Below, piece by piece: positions 1-8,555 of a stretch of 64,000 bases of DNA. The position numbers and the translations under genes are program-made. The DNA is taken from assembly GCA_017634385.1 (NCBI GenBank), contig JAGBNN010000002.1:186001-250000 (forward strand). The letters are read 5' to 3'. The DNA comes from Bacilli bacterium. Lineage in GTDB: Bacteria > Bacillota_I > Bacilli_A > RF39 > UBA660. Positions within the stretch are counted from its first letter, which is position 1, and every line of letters starts with the position of its first letter. The notes beneath the pieces were generated by a model. It was given only the letters and a program-made list of their open reading frames with translations. It was not told where the DNA came from and ran no database searches.

Positions 1-379
1 TTAATGTTTTATATGCTATATCCTTAATACTTCTTGATATTCTTATTATATTATCATCTCTTAAATGTCTTTTTACCTCACCTACTATCATAGGTACTGC
101 ATATGTAGAAAATTTAACGTTATAGCTTAAATCAAAATTATCTATAGCTTTTATCAAGCCTATACAACCTATTTGAAATAAATCATCCATATTATCTGTT
201 CTATTGATGAACTTTTTTAATATACTTAACACTAATTTTAAATTTCCTTCAATTAGTTCTTTTCTTGCATTTAAATCTTTATTTTTTAATTTTAAAAATA
301 ATTCTTTTTGTTCTTTATCATTAAGTACTTTTAAATTATTTGTAATTATTCCTGTTATTTCTACTTTATGTTTAGCCAT
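1..379 (-). CDS. sigG: RNA polymerase sporulation sigma factor SigG (N-terminal part, cut by window edge)
   Basis: This reading frame starts at 379 behind a GGGTGAT ribosome binding site and runs off the left edge, giving about 126 residues. It begins MAKHKVEITGI, like the MSRNKVEICGV start of Bacillus SigG, and continues with the sigma-70 region 2 signatures GNLKLVLSI, DDLFQIGCIGLIKAIDNFDL and KFSTYAVPMIVGEVKRHLRD. SigG drives late forespore gene expression. The specific N-terminus favours SigG over SigF, SigE or SigB. The gene shows that sporulation genes are present in this genome. Regions 3 and 4 lie outside the window. Confidence 0.9.
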   Translation of the reverse strand, partial: MAKHKVEITGIITNNLKVLNDKEQKELFLKLKNKDLNARKELIEGNLKLVLSILKKFINRTDNMDDLFQIGCIGLIKAIDNFDLSYNVKFSTYAVPMIVGEVKRHLRDDNIIRISRSIKDIAYKTL

Positions 380-425
380 TTTTATCACCCTAAAATACTT
401 TTGGGTTAAATAAATTTTTTTATTC

Positions 426-454
426 AAAAAAAAGAGTAGATTTACTCTACTCTT
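426..454 (-). terminator. Intrinsic terminator of the ABC transporter gene
   Basis: The arms AAGAGTAGA and TCTACTCTT form a 9-bp stem with a 5-base loop, followed on the minus strand by a run of T. The stop codon of the ABC gene lies inside the hairpin. Confidence 0.85.
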
Positions 455-2775
455 AAAGATTCTACCGGGTTCTTCTTAGAAGCTATATTAGATGGTATTG
501 CTCCTCCTATTAATGTTAGAAGAACACTTATTGTAACTAATATAATAGCATGATTAATATTCATAACTGCTACATTTTCAAGTTTAGTCATATCAAATAA
601 AATTTTATTTATAGGTACTAATAACATTCTTGAAATAAATATTCCAAGTGCACCAGAAGTTAAACCTATTATAAATGTTTCTGCATTAAATACTCTTCTT
701 ATATCTTTCTTTCTAGCTCCAATACTTCTTAGTATTCCAATTTCTTTAATTCTTTCTAATACAGATATATAAGTTATTATACCTATCATTATAGAAGATA
801 CTATTAGTGATATTGAAGAGAATGCTACAAGTACTGTAGTAATACCTGTCATTATTCCACCAGATACACTAGTAATAAGTTTTGCTTGATCAAGATAAGC
901 TATTTTATCTTTTTCTTCTTTTCCCTTATTATATTTGTCTATATATTCTATTATTTTATCTTTTTTATCAAAATTTTTGGGATATAGATTTATCATTGTT
1001 GGATTTGATTTACTTCCTAAATATTCTAATATTGTTTTCTTATCCCTTTCTCCTTTTGTATTATTTTCAAATTTTAAACCTGTTAATACATTATAATCTG
1101 ATATTTCTTGTTTTTTTACTATTTTTGATTCACTATTTTTTTGTATTACATGGTTTATTAACTCATTAGTATAATAAATTCCATATCTTGATGTTAATAC
1201 ATTTTCTTTTGATTCTTTTACTCTTATAATACCTACTACTTTTAATGATAAATTATTAGGATTTTCAAACATTTCTTTATCAATAGTTCTTTGAATAAAA
1301 TATCCATCATATTCATTATAAAAATCATCATTATATACAAGTTTTATTTCACTATTTAATATATCTTCAAATGAAATATTATCTTTATTGATTCCTAATG
1401 ATTTTTTTAATAATTCATTTATTCTATTATTTGAATCTACTTCTATAACTATTTCATTATATTCTGTAGGTAATTTTCCTTCTAATAGATCATAATAATT
1501 AGTTATTACTTCACTTATTTCACTATTATCAAAATTTTTAAAAGGAAATGATGATATTGATAAATTATTTAAACTCATGGTATTTTCTGAATTTAATGAA
1601 TTTAAAGTATAATACTTTTCATCTGTTGCCTGAATCATATTTAAATTTGTTAAATAATTTAGTCCAATACTTGAAATGTTTTTCTTATCTATTTTCTTAA
1701 TATAATCAATAAATTCATCATTTATATTATTATATTTAGCATCTTCATCTTCTTTTTTTACTGTTACTTCTTTCTTTTTTGTATATTTATCATCACTATT
1801 ACTATTTCCACTTGCTTCTGATATTTGAGATTGTATTGTCTCTACACTAGTTTTAGTTGATGATATTACTATTGGCATTGCATCTGATGTATCTCTTTCA
1901 AATTTATCTATTTGTTTTGAAAAACCATTTGATAAAGATAGTATTAATGATATTCCAATTATTCCGATTGATGATGCGAATGCGGTTAATATTGTCCTTC
2001 CTTTTTTTGTTAATATGTTATTAAAAGAAAGAGAAAGTGCAGTTAAGAAATTCATTGATGTTTTTCTTAATTTATACTCGTTATTATCTTCTAACACTTC
2101 ATTTGGATTAGTATCTAATTCTATTTCTCCATCTTTTATTGTTATAATTCTATTTGAATATTCTTTAGCAAGGTCTGCATTATGAGTTACCATTATTACT
2201 AATTTATCTTTAGATATTTCTTTTATTAATCTCATTATTTGAATACTTGTTTTAGAATCAAGTGCTCCTGTTGGTTCATCTGCAAGTATTATATCTGGAT
2301 TATTAACAAGTGCTCTTGCAATTGCTACTCTTTGCATTTGACCACCTGATAATTGATTTGGTTTTTTATTTAAATGATCTTTTAAACCTACACTTATAAG
2401 AGCTGCTTTTGCTCTTTTCTTTCTTTCTCTTCTACTAATACCACTTAATGTTAAACATAATTCTACATTTTTTAATATAGACATATGACTAATTAAATTA
2501 TAACTTTGAAATATAAAACCTATGCTATTATTTCTATATGCATCCCAATCTTTATTTTTAAATTTTTTAGTAGACTTACCATTTATTATTAAATCTCCAG
2601 AATCATATCTATCAAGTCCTCCTATTATATTTAGAAGTGTTGTTTTTCCACTTCCAGAAGGTCCTAATATAGATACAAATTCACTTTTTTTAAATTTTAA
2701 ACTAACATTATTTAATACTTTGTGTTTTATATTACCTACTTTATAACTTTTATTAATATTTTTTAGTTCTAACAT
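442..2775 (-). CDS. MacB-like ABC transporter, fused ATPase and FtsX-type permease
   Basis: The 777-residue protein joins an ATP-binding domain (about residues 1-235) to an FtsX/MacB-type permease. The ATPase shows Walker A GPSGSGKTT, signature LSGGQMQR, Walker B IILADEP and the switch histidine in VTHN. A transmembrane helix follows at about 260-285, then a large extracytoplasmic region of roughly 330 residues, then three C-terminal helices with the ERIKEIGILRSIGA motif typical of FtsX permeases. Such proteins are usually mechanotransmission machines that export or release peptides and lipids rather than importers. The substrate cannot be told. It is a single-gene unit with its own terminator, and the start has a modest AAAGGA site. 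Confidence 0.9.
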   Translation of the reverse strand: MLELKNINKSYKVGNIKHKVLNNVSLKFKKSEFVSILGPSGSGKTTLLNIIGGLDRYDSGDLIINGKSTKKFKNKDWDAYRNNSIGFIFQSYNLISHMSILKNVELCLTLSGISRRERKKRAKAALISVGLKDHLNKKPNQLSGGQMQRVAIARALVNNPDIILADEPTGALDSKTSIQIMRLIKEISKDKLVIMVTHNADLAKEYSNRIITIKDGEIELDTNPNEVLEDNNEYKLRKTSMNFLTALSLSFNNILTKKGRTILTAFASSIGIIGISLILSLSNGFSKQIDKFERDTSDAMPIVISSTKTSVETIQSQISEASGNSNSDDKYTKKKEVTVKKEDEDAKYNNINDEFIDYIKKIDKKNISSIGLNYLTNLNMIQATDEKYYTLNSLNSENTMSLNNLSISSFPFKNFDNSEISEVITNYYDLLEGKLPTEYNEIVIEVDSNNRINELLKKSLGINKDNISFEDILNSEIKLVYNDDFYNEYDGYFIQRTIDKEMFENPNNLSLKVVGIIRVKESKENVLTSRYGIYYTNELINHVIQKNSESKIVKKQEISDYNVLTGLKFENNTKGERDKKTILEYLGSKSNPTMINLYPKNFDKKDKIIEYIDKYNKGKEEKDKIAYLDQAKLITSVSGGIMTGITTVLVAFSSISLIVSSIMIGIITYISVLERIKEIGILRSIGARKKDIRRVFNAETFIIGLTSGALGIFISRMLLVPINKILFDMTKLENVAVMNINHAIILVTISVLLTLIGGAIPSNIASKKNPVESLRVE

Positions 2776-2831
2776 AATAATTTTTCCTTTCTTATAGATT
2801 ATATTCTTTCTAATTTAAAAACTCCCCTACA

Positions 2832-2861
2832 AAAATGAAAATTAATGTAAAAACATTAATT
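2832..2861 (-). terminator. Probable intrinsic terminator after the 193-residue unknown gene
   Basis: AATTAATGT and ACATTAATT form a 9-bp stem with an AAAA loop. The following T tract on the minus strand is interrupted (TTTTCATTTTTG), so efficiency is uncertain. It overlaps the stop codon of the gene at 2856. Confidence 0.5.
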
Positions 2862-3437
2862 CTCTATTAAACTCATTATAAAACTTTCTACTTCTCTTGC
2901 TTTGCTTATTGCTTTAGATATTTTATTATATTTATAATTCCAATATGATAATTTTTCCATCATAAATTGTTTATTATTATTTCTAAAGTCATTTATCTTA
3001 TTTTCTGATACAGATACAATTGCTCTTGCAAGTCTATCCAAATCTATTTTATTTAAATTATAACTAAGAATACTATTTTGTATTTCTTCAATATTTGTAT
3101 TATCAATTATCTCAAAAATTAAATCATCATATAATAAATCTAAATTGTGCATTTTTAAATTTATTTGTTCTATATCTTCTTGATATTCTTTATTTGTTAT
3201 TTTTCCTTGACTTAATTTATAATCTAACTCATTTTGATCGCTTTGTATTTGAACTTTCTTTATATCCCTTTCTGATGCTAAAGAATATATATCTTTTTTA
3301 CTTGCATCTATATCATATTCTATTTCTAATATTGGATTATTTCTTATCATTTCACTATTTATATTTTTATTTATATAATCATTAATATATTCGTGATATT
3401 TTTCATTAAATAATTCTTCATATATTTCTTTATTCAT
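2856..3437 (-). CDS. Unknown 193-residue helical protein
   Basis: I do not recognise this protein. It is charged, rich in Asn, Ile, Lys and Glu, and without signal peptide or membrane segment. Heptad-like stretches around residues 45-110 suggest a coiled coil. Its start codon overlaps the stop region of the 52-residue gene just upstream (the sequence GATGAATAA serves both), so the two are probably translationally coupled and co-transcribed with pyk, which ends 12 bases before the small gene. A cytoplasmic accessory or structural role is possible, but nothing in the sequence names it. Confidence 0.7.
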   Translation of the reverse strand: MNKEIYEELFNEKYHEYINDYINKNINSEMIRNNPILEIEYDIDASKKDIYSLASERDIKKVQIQSDQNELDYKLSQGKITNKEYQEDIEQINLKMHNLDLLYDDLIFEIIDNTNIEEIQNSILSYNLNKIDLDRLARAIVSVSENKINDFRNNNKQFMMEKLSYWNYKYNKISKAISKAREVESFIMSLIEN

Positions 3438-3588
3438 CTATTGGCTCACTCTCTTCTTCAAATGAATCCAATATTTCTTCTATTTCTTTATTTATTTTTT
3501 CTATTATTTTTTCTTTTTCTTCTTTTGATATATTTTCATTAAATATATCTTCTTTTACTTTTTTTAAATTTTCTTTTGATATATTCAC
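3430..3588 (-). CDS. Small unknown protein (52 residues) between pyk and the 193-residue gene
   Basis: This short frame encodes a highly charged peptide, MNISKENLKKVKEDIF and onward, ending in an acidic tail EEESEPIDE. I chose the GTG at 3588 because AAGGA sits 8 bases before it; two ATG codons at 3597 and 3594 are too close to that site. It lies in the small gap behind the pyk stop codon and overlaps the start of the next gene, which supports it being a real, coupled member of the operon. Composition and codon use match the neighbours. Function is unknown. Confidence 0.55.
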   Translation of the reverse strand: MNISKENLKKVKEDIFNENISKEEKEKIIEKINKEIEEILDSFEEESEPIDE

Positions 3589-3599
3589 AAGCATCATCC

Positions 3600-5018
3600 T
3601 TATTTTATTTCTTCAATTTTCATAAAGTTTGTATAATCTATATCGCCATCTGAAAAACTTCCAGCGATTACTATTTTATCTTTTGGTTGTAAATCCATTT
3701 TTTCTTTAGCTGCATTTATTGAAATTTTTATTATTTCATCTGTAGAATCCATCATTGGTACTTTAACAGGTATAATACCATAATTAATTGATAAACCAGA
3801 TACTGTTTTTTCATCAGGTGATACTGCAATTACTGATGAAGATGGTCTAAAATGACTTATTTTCTTCGCAGTATTTCCAGATATTGTTGAACATACTATT
3901 GCACTTGCATTTACTCTATTTGCAGAATCAACAACACTATAACAAATTGCATCTTGTATATTTAATTTATCTTTTCTACTAAAATCTAACAATAAATCAT
4001 TATAATCGATTTCATGCTCTATTTCATCAATTATTTTATTTGTTGTTTCTACTGTTTCTATAGGATATTTACCAATTGCTGTTTCTGAAGATAACATTAT
4101 TGCATCAGTTCCATCAAGTACTGCATTAGCAACATCTGATACCTCTGCTCGTGTAGGTCTTGGATTCTCTTGCATACTTGAAAGCATTTCAGTTGCAATT
4201 ATACATATTTTTTCTGCTTCTCGTGCAGCTTTTGCTATTTTCTTTTGAATACTAGGAATTTTTTCTATTTCCATTTCTACTCCAAGATCTCCTCTTGCTA
4301 TCATTACTCCATCTGATACTTTTAATATTCCTTTTATTTCTTCAATTGAAGTTTTATTTTCAATTTTTGAAATTAATTGAATGTGGTCATCATCTAATTC
4401 TATTAATAAATCGTTTATATCAAGTACATCTAATTGATCATTAACATGAGAAAGTGCTAAATAATCTATTTGCATCATTACTGCAAATTTAATTGTTTCT
4501 TTATCATAATCAGATAAGAATTTTAAATTAAATTCTGCTTCTGGTATATTTACACTGCAATGTTCTTTTATTTCTCCATCATTTTTTACATCACAAATTA
4601 ACATATCATTAGTTTTCGATGCTACTTCTACTAATACATTTCCATCATTCAATAAAATATTTTGACCAATTTTAATGTAATCAATTACTGCAGGTAATGT
4701 TAATGATATCATATCAGAAGTTCCTTTTATTGGAGTTTTTGATATTCTTAAAGTACTTCCTTCTTCAACTTTTATTTTATCTTCTTTTAAATCTCCTACT
4801 CGTATTTCTGGTCCTCTCGTATCTAACATTATTCCAGTTACTGTATTTATTTCTCTATCAATATTTCTTACATCAAGTATTATTTCTCTTGCTTCTTCAA
4901 ATGTAGAATGTGACATATTTATTCTTATTACATCTACACCTTTTATAATCATATTTTTTATAATTTCTTTATCTTTTGATGATGGACCTATAGTCGCTAT
5001 CATTTTAGTTTTATTCAT
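3600..5018 (-). CDS. pyk: Pyruvate kinase
   Basis: The 472-residue protein catalyses phosphoenolpyruvate plus ADP to pyruvate plus ATP in the cytoplasm. It opens with TKMIATIGPSS, carries the active-site region QLISKIENKTSIEEI, the metal/substrate loop MIARGDLGVEMEIEKIP, and the MLSSMQENPRPTRAEVSDVA segment. It lacks the extra C-terminal PEP-utilizer domain that extends the Bacillus subtilis enzyme. The start is preceded by AGGTGATAAT. Since pyruvate phosphate dikinase is encoded at 52.7 kb, the cell has both an irreversible and a reversible enzyme at this step. Two small unknown genes follow directly. Confidence 0.97.
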   Translation of the reverse strand: MNKTKMIATIGPSSKDKEIIKNMIIKGVDVIRINMSHSTFEEAREIILDVRNIDREINTVTGIMLDTRGPEIRVGDLKEDKIKVEEGSTLRISKTPIKGTSDMISLTLPAVIDYIKIGQNILLNDGNVLVEVASKTNDMLICDVKNDGEIKEHCSVNIPEAEFNLKFLSDYDKETIKFAVMMQIDYLALSHVNDQLDVLDINDLLIELDDDHIQLISKIENKTSIEEIKGILKVSDGVMIARGDLGVEMEIEKIPSIQKKIAKAAREAEKICIIATEMLSSMQENPRPTRAEVSDVANAVLDGTDAIMLSSETAIGKYPIETVETTNKIIDEIEHEIDYNDLLLDFSRKDKLNIQDAICYSVVDSANRVNASAIVCSTISGNTAKKISHFRPSSSVIAVSPDEKTVSGLSINYGIIPVKVPMMDSTDEIIKISINAAKEKMDLQPKDKIVIAGSFSDGDIDYTNFMKIEEIK

Positions 5019-5065
5019 ATTATCACCTATTATTAATTATACTTATTTTTTCATTTTATTTCAAC

Positions 5066-5093
5066 AAAAAAGACATTCACTTTACGAATGTCT
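5066..5093 (-). terminator. Intrinsic terminator of the BNR-4-type gene
   Basis: AGACATTC and GAATGTCT form an 8-bp stem with a 7-base loop, then a T run on the minus strand. Nearly the same hairpin recurs at 7622-7648. Confidence 0.85.
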
Positions 5094-5100
5094 TTATACT

Positions 5101-7575
5101 TTATTTTATACATATCTTATATGGTCCAAATACTTGCTCTACACCAAATGAATTTCTTGCTTTAAAGTATATTGGATTATGAGATTTTTTCATTATTATA
5201 GTTGCTGTTGTCCTACTATTATTAAATGAAACTGTTGTATGAAGTCCAAAGTTGCTAGTTTTATTAGAATATTGAAGAGATGATATTTGAGCACCTGATC
5301 TATCTTCAACTGTGAATGTCATTGATTTAACACATTTACCACTTTTTAATGTACTTTCATTATGTACTATCATAGGTATATTACATACTGTATATTTTCC
5401 AATTATTTGCTGTTGATTTCTAGAATTTGTTACTCTTATGTACATATTTTTTTGCATTTTTCTAATTCTAACATTGCATCTATTCCCACTACAATTTAGA
5501 TTAGAAGAATGAAATACTCTATAATCATGTTCACTATTCTTATATTCCATCTTAGTAATATTTGCACCTGATGTATCAACTACATCAAATGTTAAATGAT
5601 TATTATTACATTGACCAGCAGTTAAAGATCTACTAGCATTTTCTACTTTTATCGATATAGTTGGTACTGATGGTTTTGTCTGTTGTTGAGTTGTTGTATT
5701 ATTCTTATTTGTGTTTGTATTATTGTTTGTTGAAGCATTAGTAGTTGTATTTTTTGTAGTTTTATTTGTACTTGTTTTTGAACTATCTTTTGGTGTTGTA
5801 TTATCTTTTATAGTTTCATTATTCTTTTTAACTTGATTTGTTTTATTCTTATTTGTCTTTGTAGTTGTTTTTTTGTTTGCATCTCCCGTCTTAACTTGAT
5901 TTTTGTATACTTGTGTTGATGAGATATTAGAACTTGCGTTCACTTGATTTGTTGTAAATTTATAATTTGCTAAAAATGGTTTCATATCAAAATTATTATA
6001 ATTATCATGATTATATTTACCATATAACCACATTATATCCACTTTTCCACTATTTTTTAAATTATATGATACAATTGGTCTTATTGCTCTATAATTTTGA
6101 TTGTTATACGTTCTAAATATTTTTCGTGATTCTGAAATTCTATCATATTTTAAATCATACTTGTATATTGATATAGTGTCTACTGAATTATTAATACCAC
6201 TACTTACAACCATTTCATCTTCATCTATAAATGATATACCCCCAAAGTATTTACTCCAAAATCCATACGAATTATTTACTATTGTATATTTTTTATTATT
6301 TTTAAGAACTTTGTATGTAGCATATGTTTCTCCATTTTTCTTTGGTACCCATGTACAATATGCAAGTGCTAAACGTCCAGGTTCAGTTACCGCTGCATCA
6401 AATAGTCTTGTTAATTTTCCTTTTTCTTTTTCTAGTACTATTGAAAAATCACTATAATCAAATGTATCATTAATTGATCCAAGCAATGTACCTTTTTGAC
6501 CATTATAATTCGCATCATATACATTTCCAGATTTAAAATCTATAAATCCCATTCGTATATTACCAGCATCTGAAACATTTGCAGATGGATTAAATGTTAT
6601 TAAAAATCTTACAAGATCTGGTACTGTTGTATCCACTAATTTCATATAATATTGCCCTGGTGCTTTTATGAATGTTTTGTCATTATTAGTCCATTTTTCT
6701 GGATTTGATGTACTAAAATAACACCAATTATTTACTCCTCCACATCTATGAAATAAATAATATTTATTATTTTTATTTAATATTTGTGAATATGTGGTTG
6801 TCCCATTACTTTGAAGTACAATATCTTTACCAAATTCAGTTATGTCATTTGGTCTTGTTGATATTCTAATATGCATTTTATTATCTTTTGCATGACCAGA
6901 TGAAAATGCAGCTAATATTCTATTATCTGGAAGTTTGTATACTGCTGGAGCATTATGGTCATCTATTTCTGGTTTTCCTTTATCATATGATTGTGCTAAA
7001 TAATTTTGTGTGGTTTTTTTTGTTGATTTATCATATTTTGCTACTCCTATATATCCTTGACTTGTTGTTAATCCATAAAAATCATTATCTCCATCATTTA
7101 TAAGAATTGGATATGTCCACCAAGAATACATTACGTCTTGGCTTTTTTCTCCAGTAATATTGATGTCATATCTTTCTTCTTGTTTCTTTCTTGTTGTTAT
7201 CCTAATACTCTTTTCTTTTGTTCCATCAACAATTACTGTTATTTGTGCAGACTTACCAGTCGTATTTGCAGTTATATAAATCTCCTTACCACTATTTTTT
7301 GATAGTGATATTACTTTACTATTTGAAGTAGTCCATTTAATATTATGATTGTCATTTCCTGCTATATTTACAGTTATCTTTTCTGTTTGTCCCTTTGAAA
7401 GACTAGTATCTTTTATTGTAAATGATATTTTTCTTTTATCGATTTCATCTTTACTATATATAACATCATTTACAGATGCTGCTAAATTATATTTTTTTAA
7501 CACTCCTGAATTAAATACAACTAATATAGTCACACAATATATTATTGTTATTAATAATAATCCTATCTTTTTCAT
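5101..7575 (-). CDS. Secreted or membrane-anchored BNR-4-type beta-propeller protein with Ig-like and Cys modules
   Basis: The 824-residue protein starts with a hydrophobic signal/anchor segment (residues 4-25). A Big2-like Ig domain follows (about 45-130, with WTTSNSKVISLS). Residues about 145-540 resemble the BNR-4 propeller family, which includes sialidase-like proteins and PL24/PL25-type polysaccharide lyases: note YSWWTYPILIND, DDHNAPAVYKLPDNRIL and SSGHAKDN. A Thr/Asn/Lys-rich linker (about 555-640) leads to two C-terminal modules that each contain spaced cysteines; the last ends FGPYKICIK, matching modules in the proteins at 58.9 and 61.6 kb. A glycan-binding or glycan-cleaving surface role is an inference. 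I see no LPXTG anchor. Confidence 0.7.
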   Translation of the reverse strand: MKKIGLLLITIIYCVTILVVFNSGVLKKYNLAASVNDVIYSKDEIDKRKISFTIKDTSLSKGQTEKITVNIAGNDNHNIKWTTSNSKVISLSKNSGKEIYITANTTGKSAQITVIVDGTKEKSIRITTRKKQEERYDINITGEKSQDVMYSWWTYPILINDGDNDFYGLTTSQGYIGVAKYDKSTKKTTQNYLAQSYDKGKPEIDDHNAPAVYKLPDNRILAAFSSGHAKDNKMHIRISTRPNDITEFGKDIVLQSNGTTTYSQILNKNNKYYLFHRCGGVNNWCYFSTSNPEKWTNNDKTFIKAPGQYYMKLVDTTVPDLVRFLITFNPSANVSDAGNIRMGFIDFKSGNVYDANYNGQKGTLLGSINDTFDYSDFSIVLEKEKGKLTRLFDAAVTEPGRLALAYCTWVPKKNGETYATYKVLKNNKKYTIVNNSYGFWSKYFGGISFIDEDEMVVSSGINNSVDTISIYKYDLKYDRISESRKIFRTYNNQNYRAIRPIVSYNLKNSGKVDIMWLYGKYNHDNYNNFDMKPFLANYKFTTNQVNASSNISSTQVYKNQVKTGDANKKTTTKTNKNKTNQVKKNNETIKDNTTPKDSSKTSTNKTTKNTTTNASTNNNTNTNKNNTTTQQQTKPSVPTISIKVENASRSLTAGQCNNNHLTFDVVDTSGANITKMEYKNSEHDYRVFHSSNLNCSGNRCNVRIRKMQKNMYIRVTNSRNQQQIIGKYTVCNIPMIVHNESTLKSGKCVKSMTFTVEDRSGAQISSLQYSNKTSNFGLHTTVSFNNSRTTATIIMKKSHNPIYFKARNSFGVEQVFGPYKICIK

Positions 7576-7591
7576 ATTATCACCTATTATA

Positions 7592-7619
7592 AGTATAACA
7601 TTTATTTACTTTTATTCAA
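7592..7619 (-). promoter_or_regulatory. Promoter of the BNR-4-type gene
   Basis: TTGAAT and TATACT are separated by 16 bases on the minus strand, upstream of an AGGTGATAAT ribosome binding site. The -35 box lies directly beside the terminator hairpin of the preceding gene. Confidence 0.65.
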
Positions 7620-7621
7620 AT

Positions 7622-7648
7622 AAAAAGACATTCATTTTACGAATGTCT
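7622..7648 (-). terminator. Intrinsic terminator of the metallophosphoesterase gene
   Basis: AGACATTC and GAATGTCT pair around ATTTTAC, followed by T residues on the minus strand; the stop codon of the gene lies at the hairpin edge. Confidence 0.8.
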
Positions 7649-8546
7649 ACAATTTATATACTTTTCTTTTATCTAAATAAAATTCATTTTTATCAGAATT
7701 ATTTAAATGAATTAAATCTACTTCTGGTAAAAAGAATAATCTTATAAAATCATGTAGTCCTTTATATGGAGATGTATCACTTACTTTTTCCACTCCATTA
7801 GATACAAGTACATTGGTATTATCTTTTGTCCATATACCATATGCGTTGTTTTGAAAAAATGAATCATATGGACCTACAAAACCTAAATGATTATTAAATA
7901 AATCTTGAATAAATATTGGAGTTAATCCTCCATGATTATGTCCACATAATATTAAATTTATATCTTTTGTTAATTTACTATCTATTATTTCTTTTTTTCT
8001 TGTTATTCCATTTGGTGAATGAATTAATAATACATTAAATTTATTTTTATCAGGTTTTATATCTATTCTATCTACAAATTTATAAAACTCTTTTATATCA
8101 TCTTTAGAATCGTAATAATCTTTTGGTAAATTAATTGCATATAAAGTTAGTTCTTTATTTATATCGATCTTATTTACTTCATCTATAAATAACTTACCTT
8201 TAAAATCTTTCATATTTTTATAAAATTCAGTATTTTTTATATTGGATAATTCTTCTTTTTTCTTATTTATATGTGTCATATCATGATTACCTAACGCTAT
8301 ATATGTTTTAGCAAACTCATTTAATTTATTTAAAAGTTCAGTAAAATCTTTTTGGTTTTCTTGTTCTATATTATCTAATATATCTCCTGGCATGCATATA
8401 TAATTTGTTTTTATTTCTTTTAATAATTTTAATATATCTGATAATACATTTATATTTCCATGTGTATCAGTTATATTTAAAATTGTTGTACTCTCCTTTA
8501 TATTTGGACTATTAAGAACGTATTCATTTACTCGTATTTTTCCCAT
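7647..8546 (-). CDS. Calcineurin-like metallophosphoesterase
   Basis: The 299-residue protein has the metal-binding motifs of the calcineurin-like superfamily in order: DTHGNINVLS, MPGDILDN, ALGNHDMTH, LLIHSPNG and LCGHNHGGL. These residues hold a dinuclear metal centre that hydrolyses phosphoesters. There is no signal peptide. The family covers protein, nucleotide and phospholipid phosphatases, so the substrate is open. The start has an AGGTGATAAT site, and the gene lies 9 bases downstream of dnaE's... promoter-distal end in the same direction, so it is probably co-transcribed with dnaE. Confidence 0.85.
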   Translation of the reverse strand: MGKIRVNEYVLNSPNIKESTTILNITDTHGNINVLSDILKLLKEIKTNYICMPGDILDNIEQENQKDFTELLNKLNEFAKTYIALGNHDMTHINKKKEELSNIKNTEFYKNMKDFKGKLFIDEVNKIDINKELTLYAINLPKDYYDSKDDIKEFYKFVDRIDIKPDKNKFNVLLIHSPNGITRKKEIIDSKLTKDINLILCGHNHGGLTPIFIQDLFNNHLGFVGPYDSFFQNNAYGIWTKDNTNVLVSNGVEKVSDTSPYKGLHDFIRLFFLPEVDLIHLNNSDKNEFYLDKRKVYKL

Positions 8547-8555
8547 ATTATCACC

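Noticed and set aside
882..1169. Plus-strand open frame of 95 codons within the ABC transporter gene
   Set aside because: It is hydrophobic Leu/Phe/Tyr-rich shadow code antisense to a gene with clear motifs, with no ribosome binding site; other plus-strand frames under minus-strand genes have the same character.
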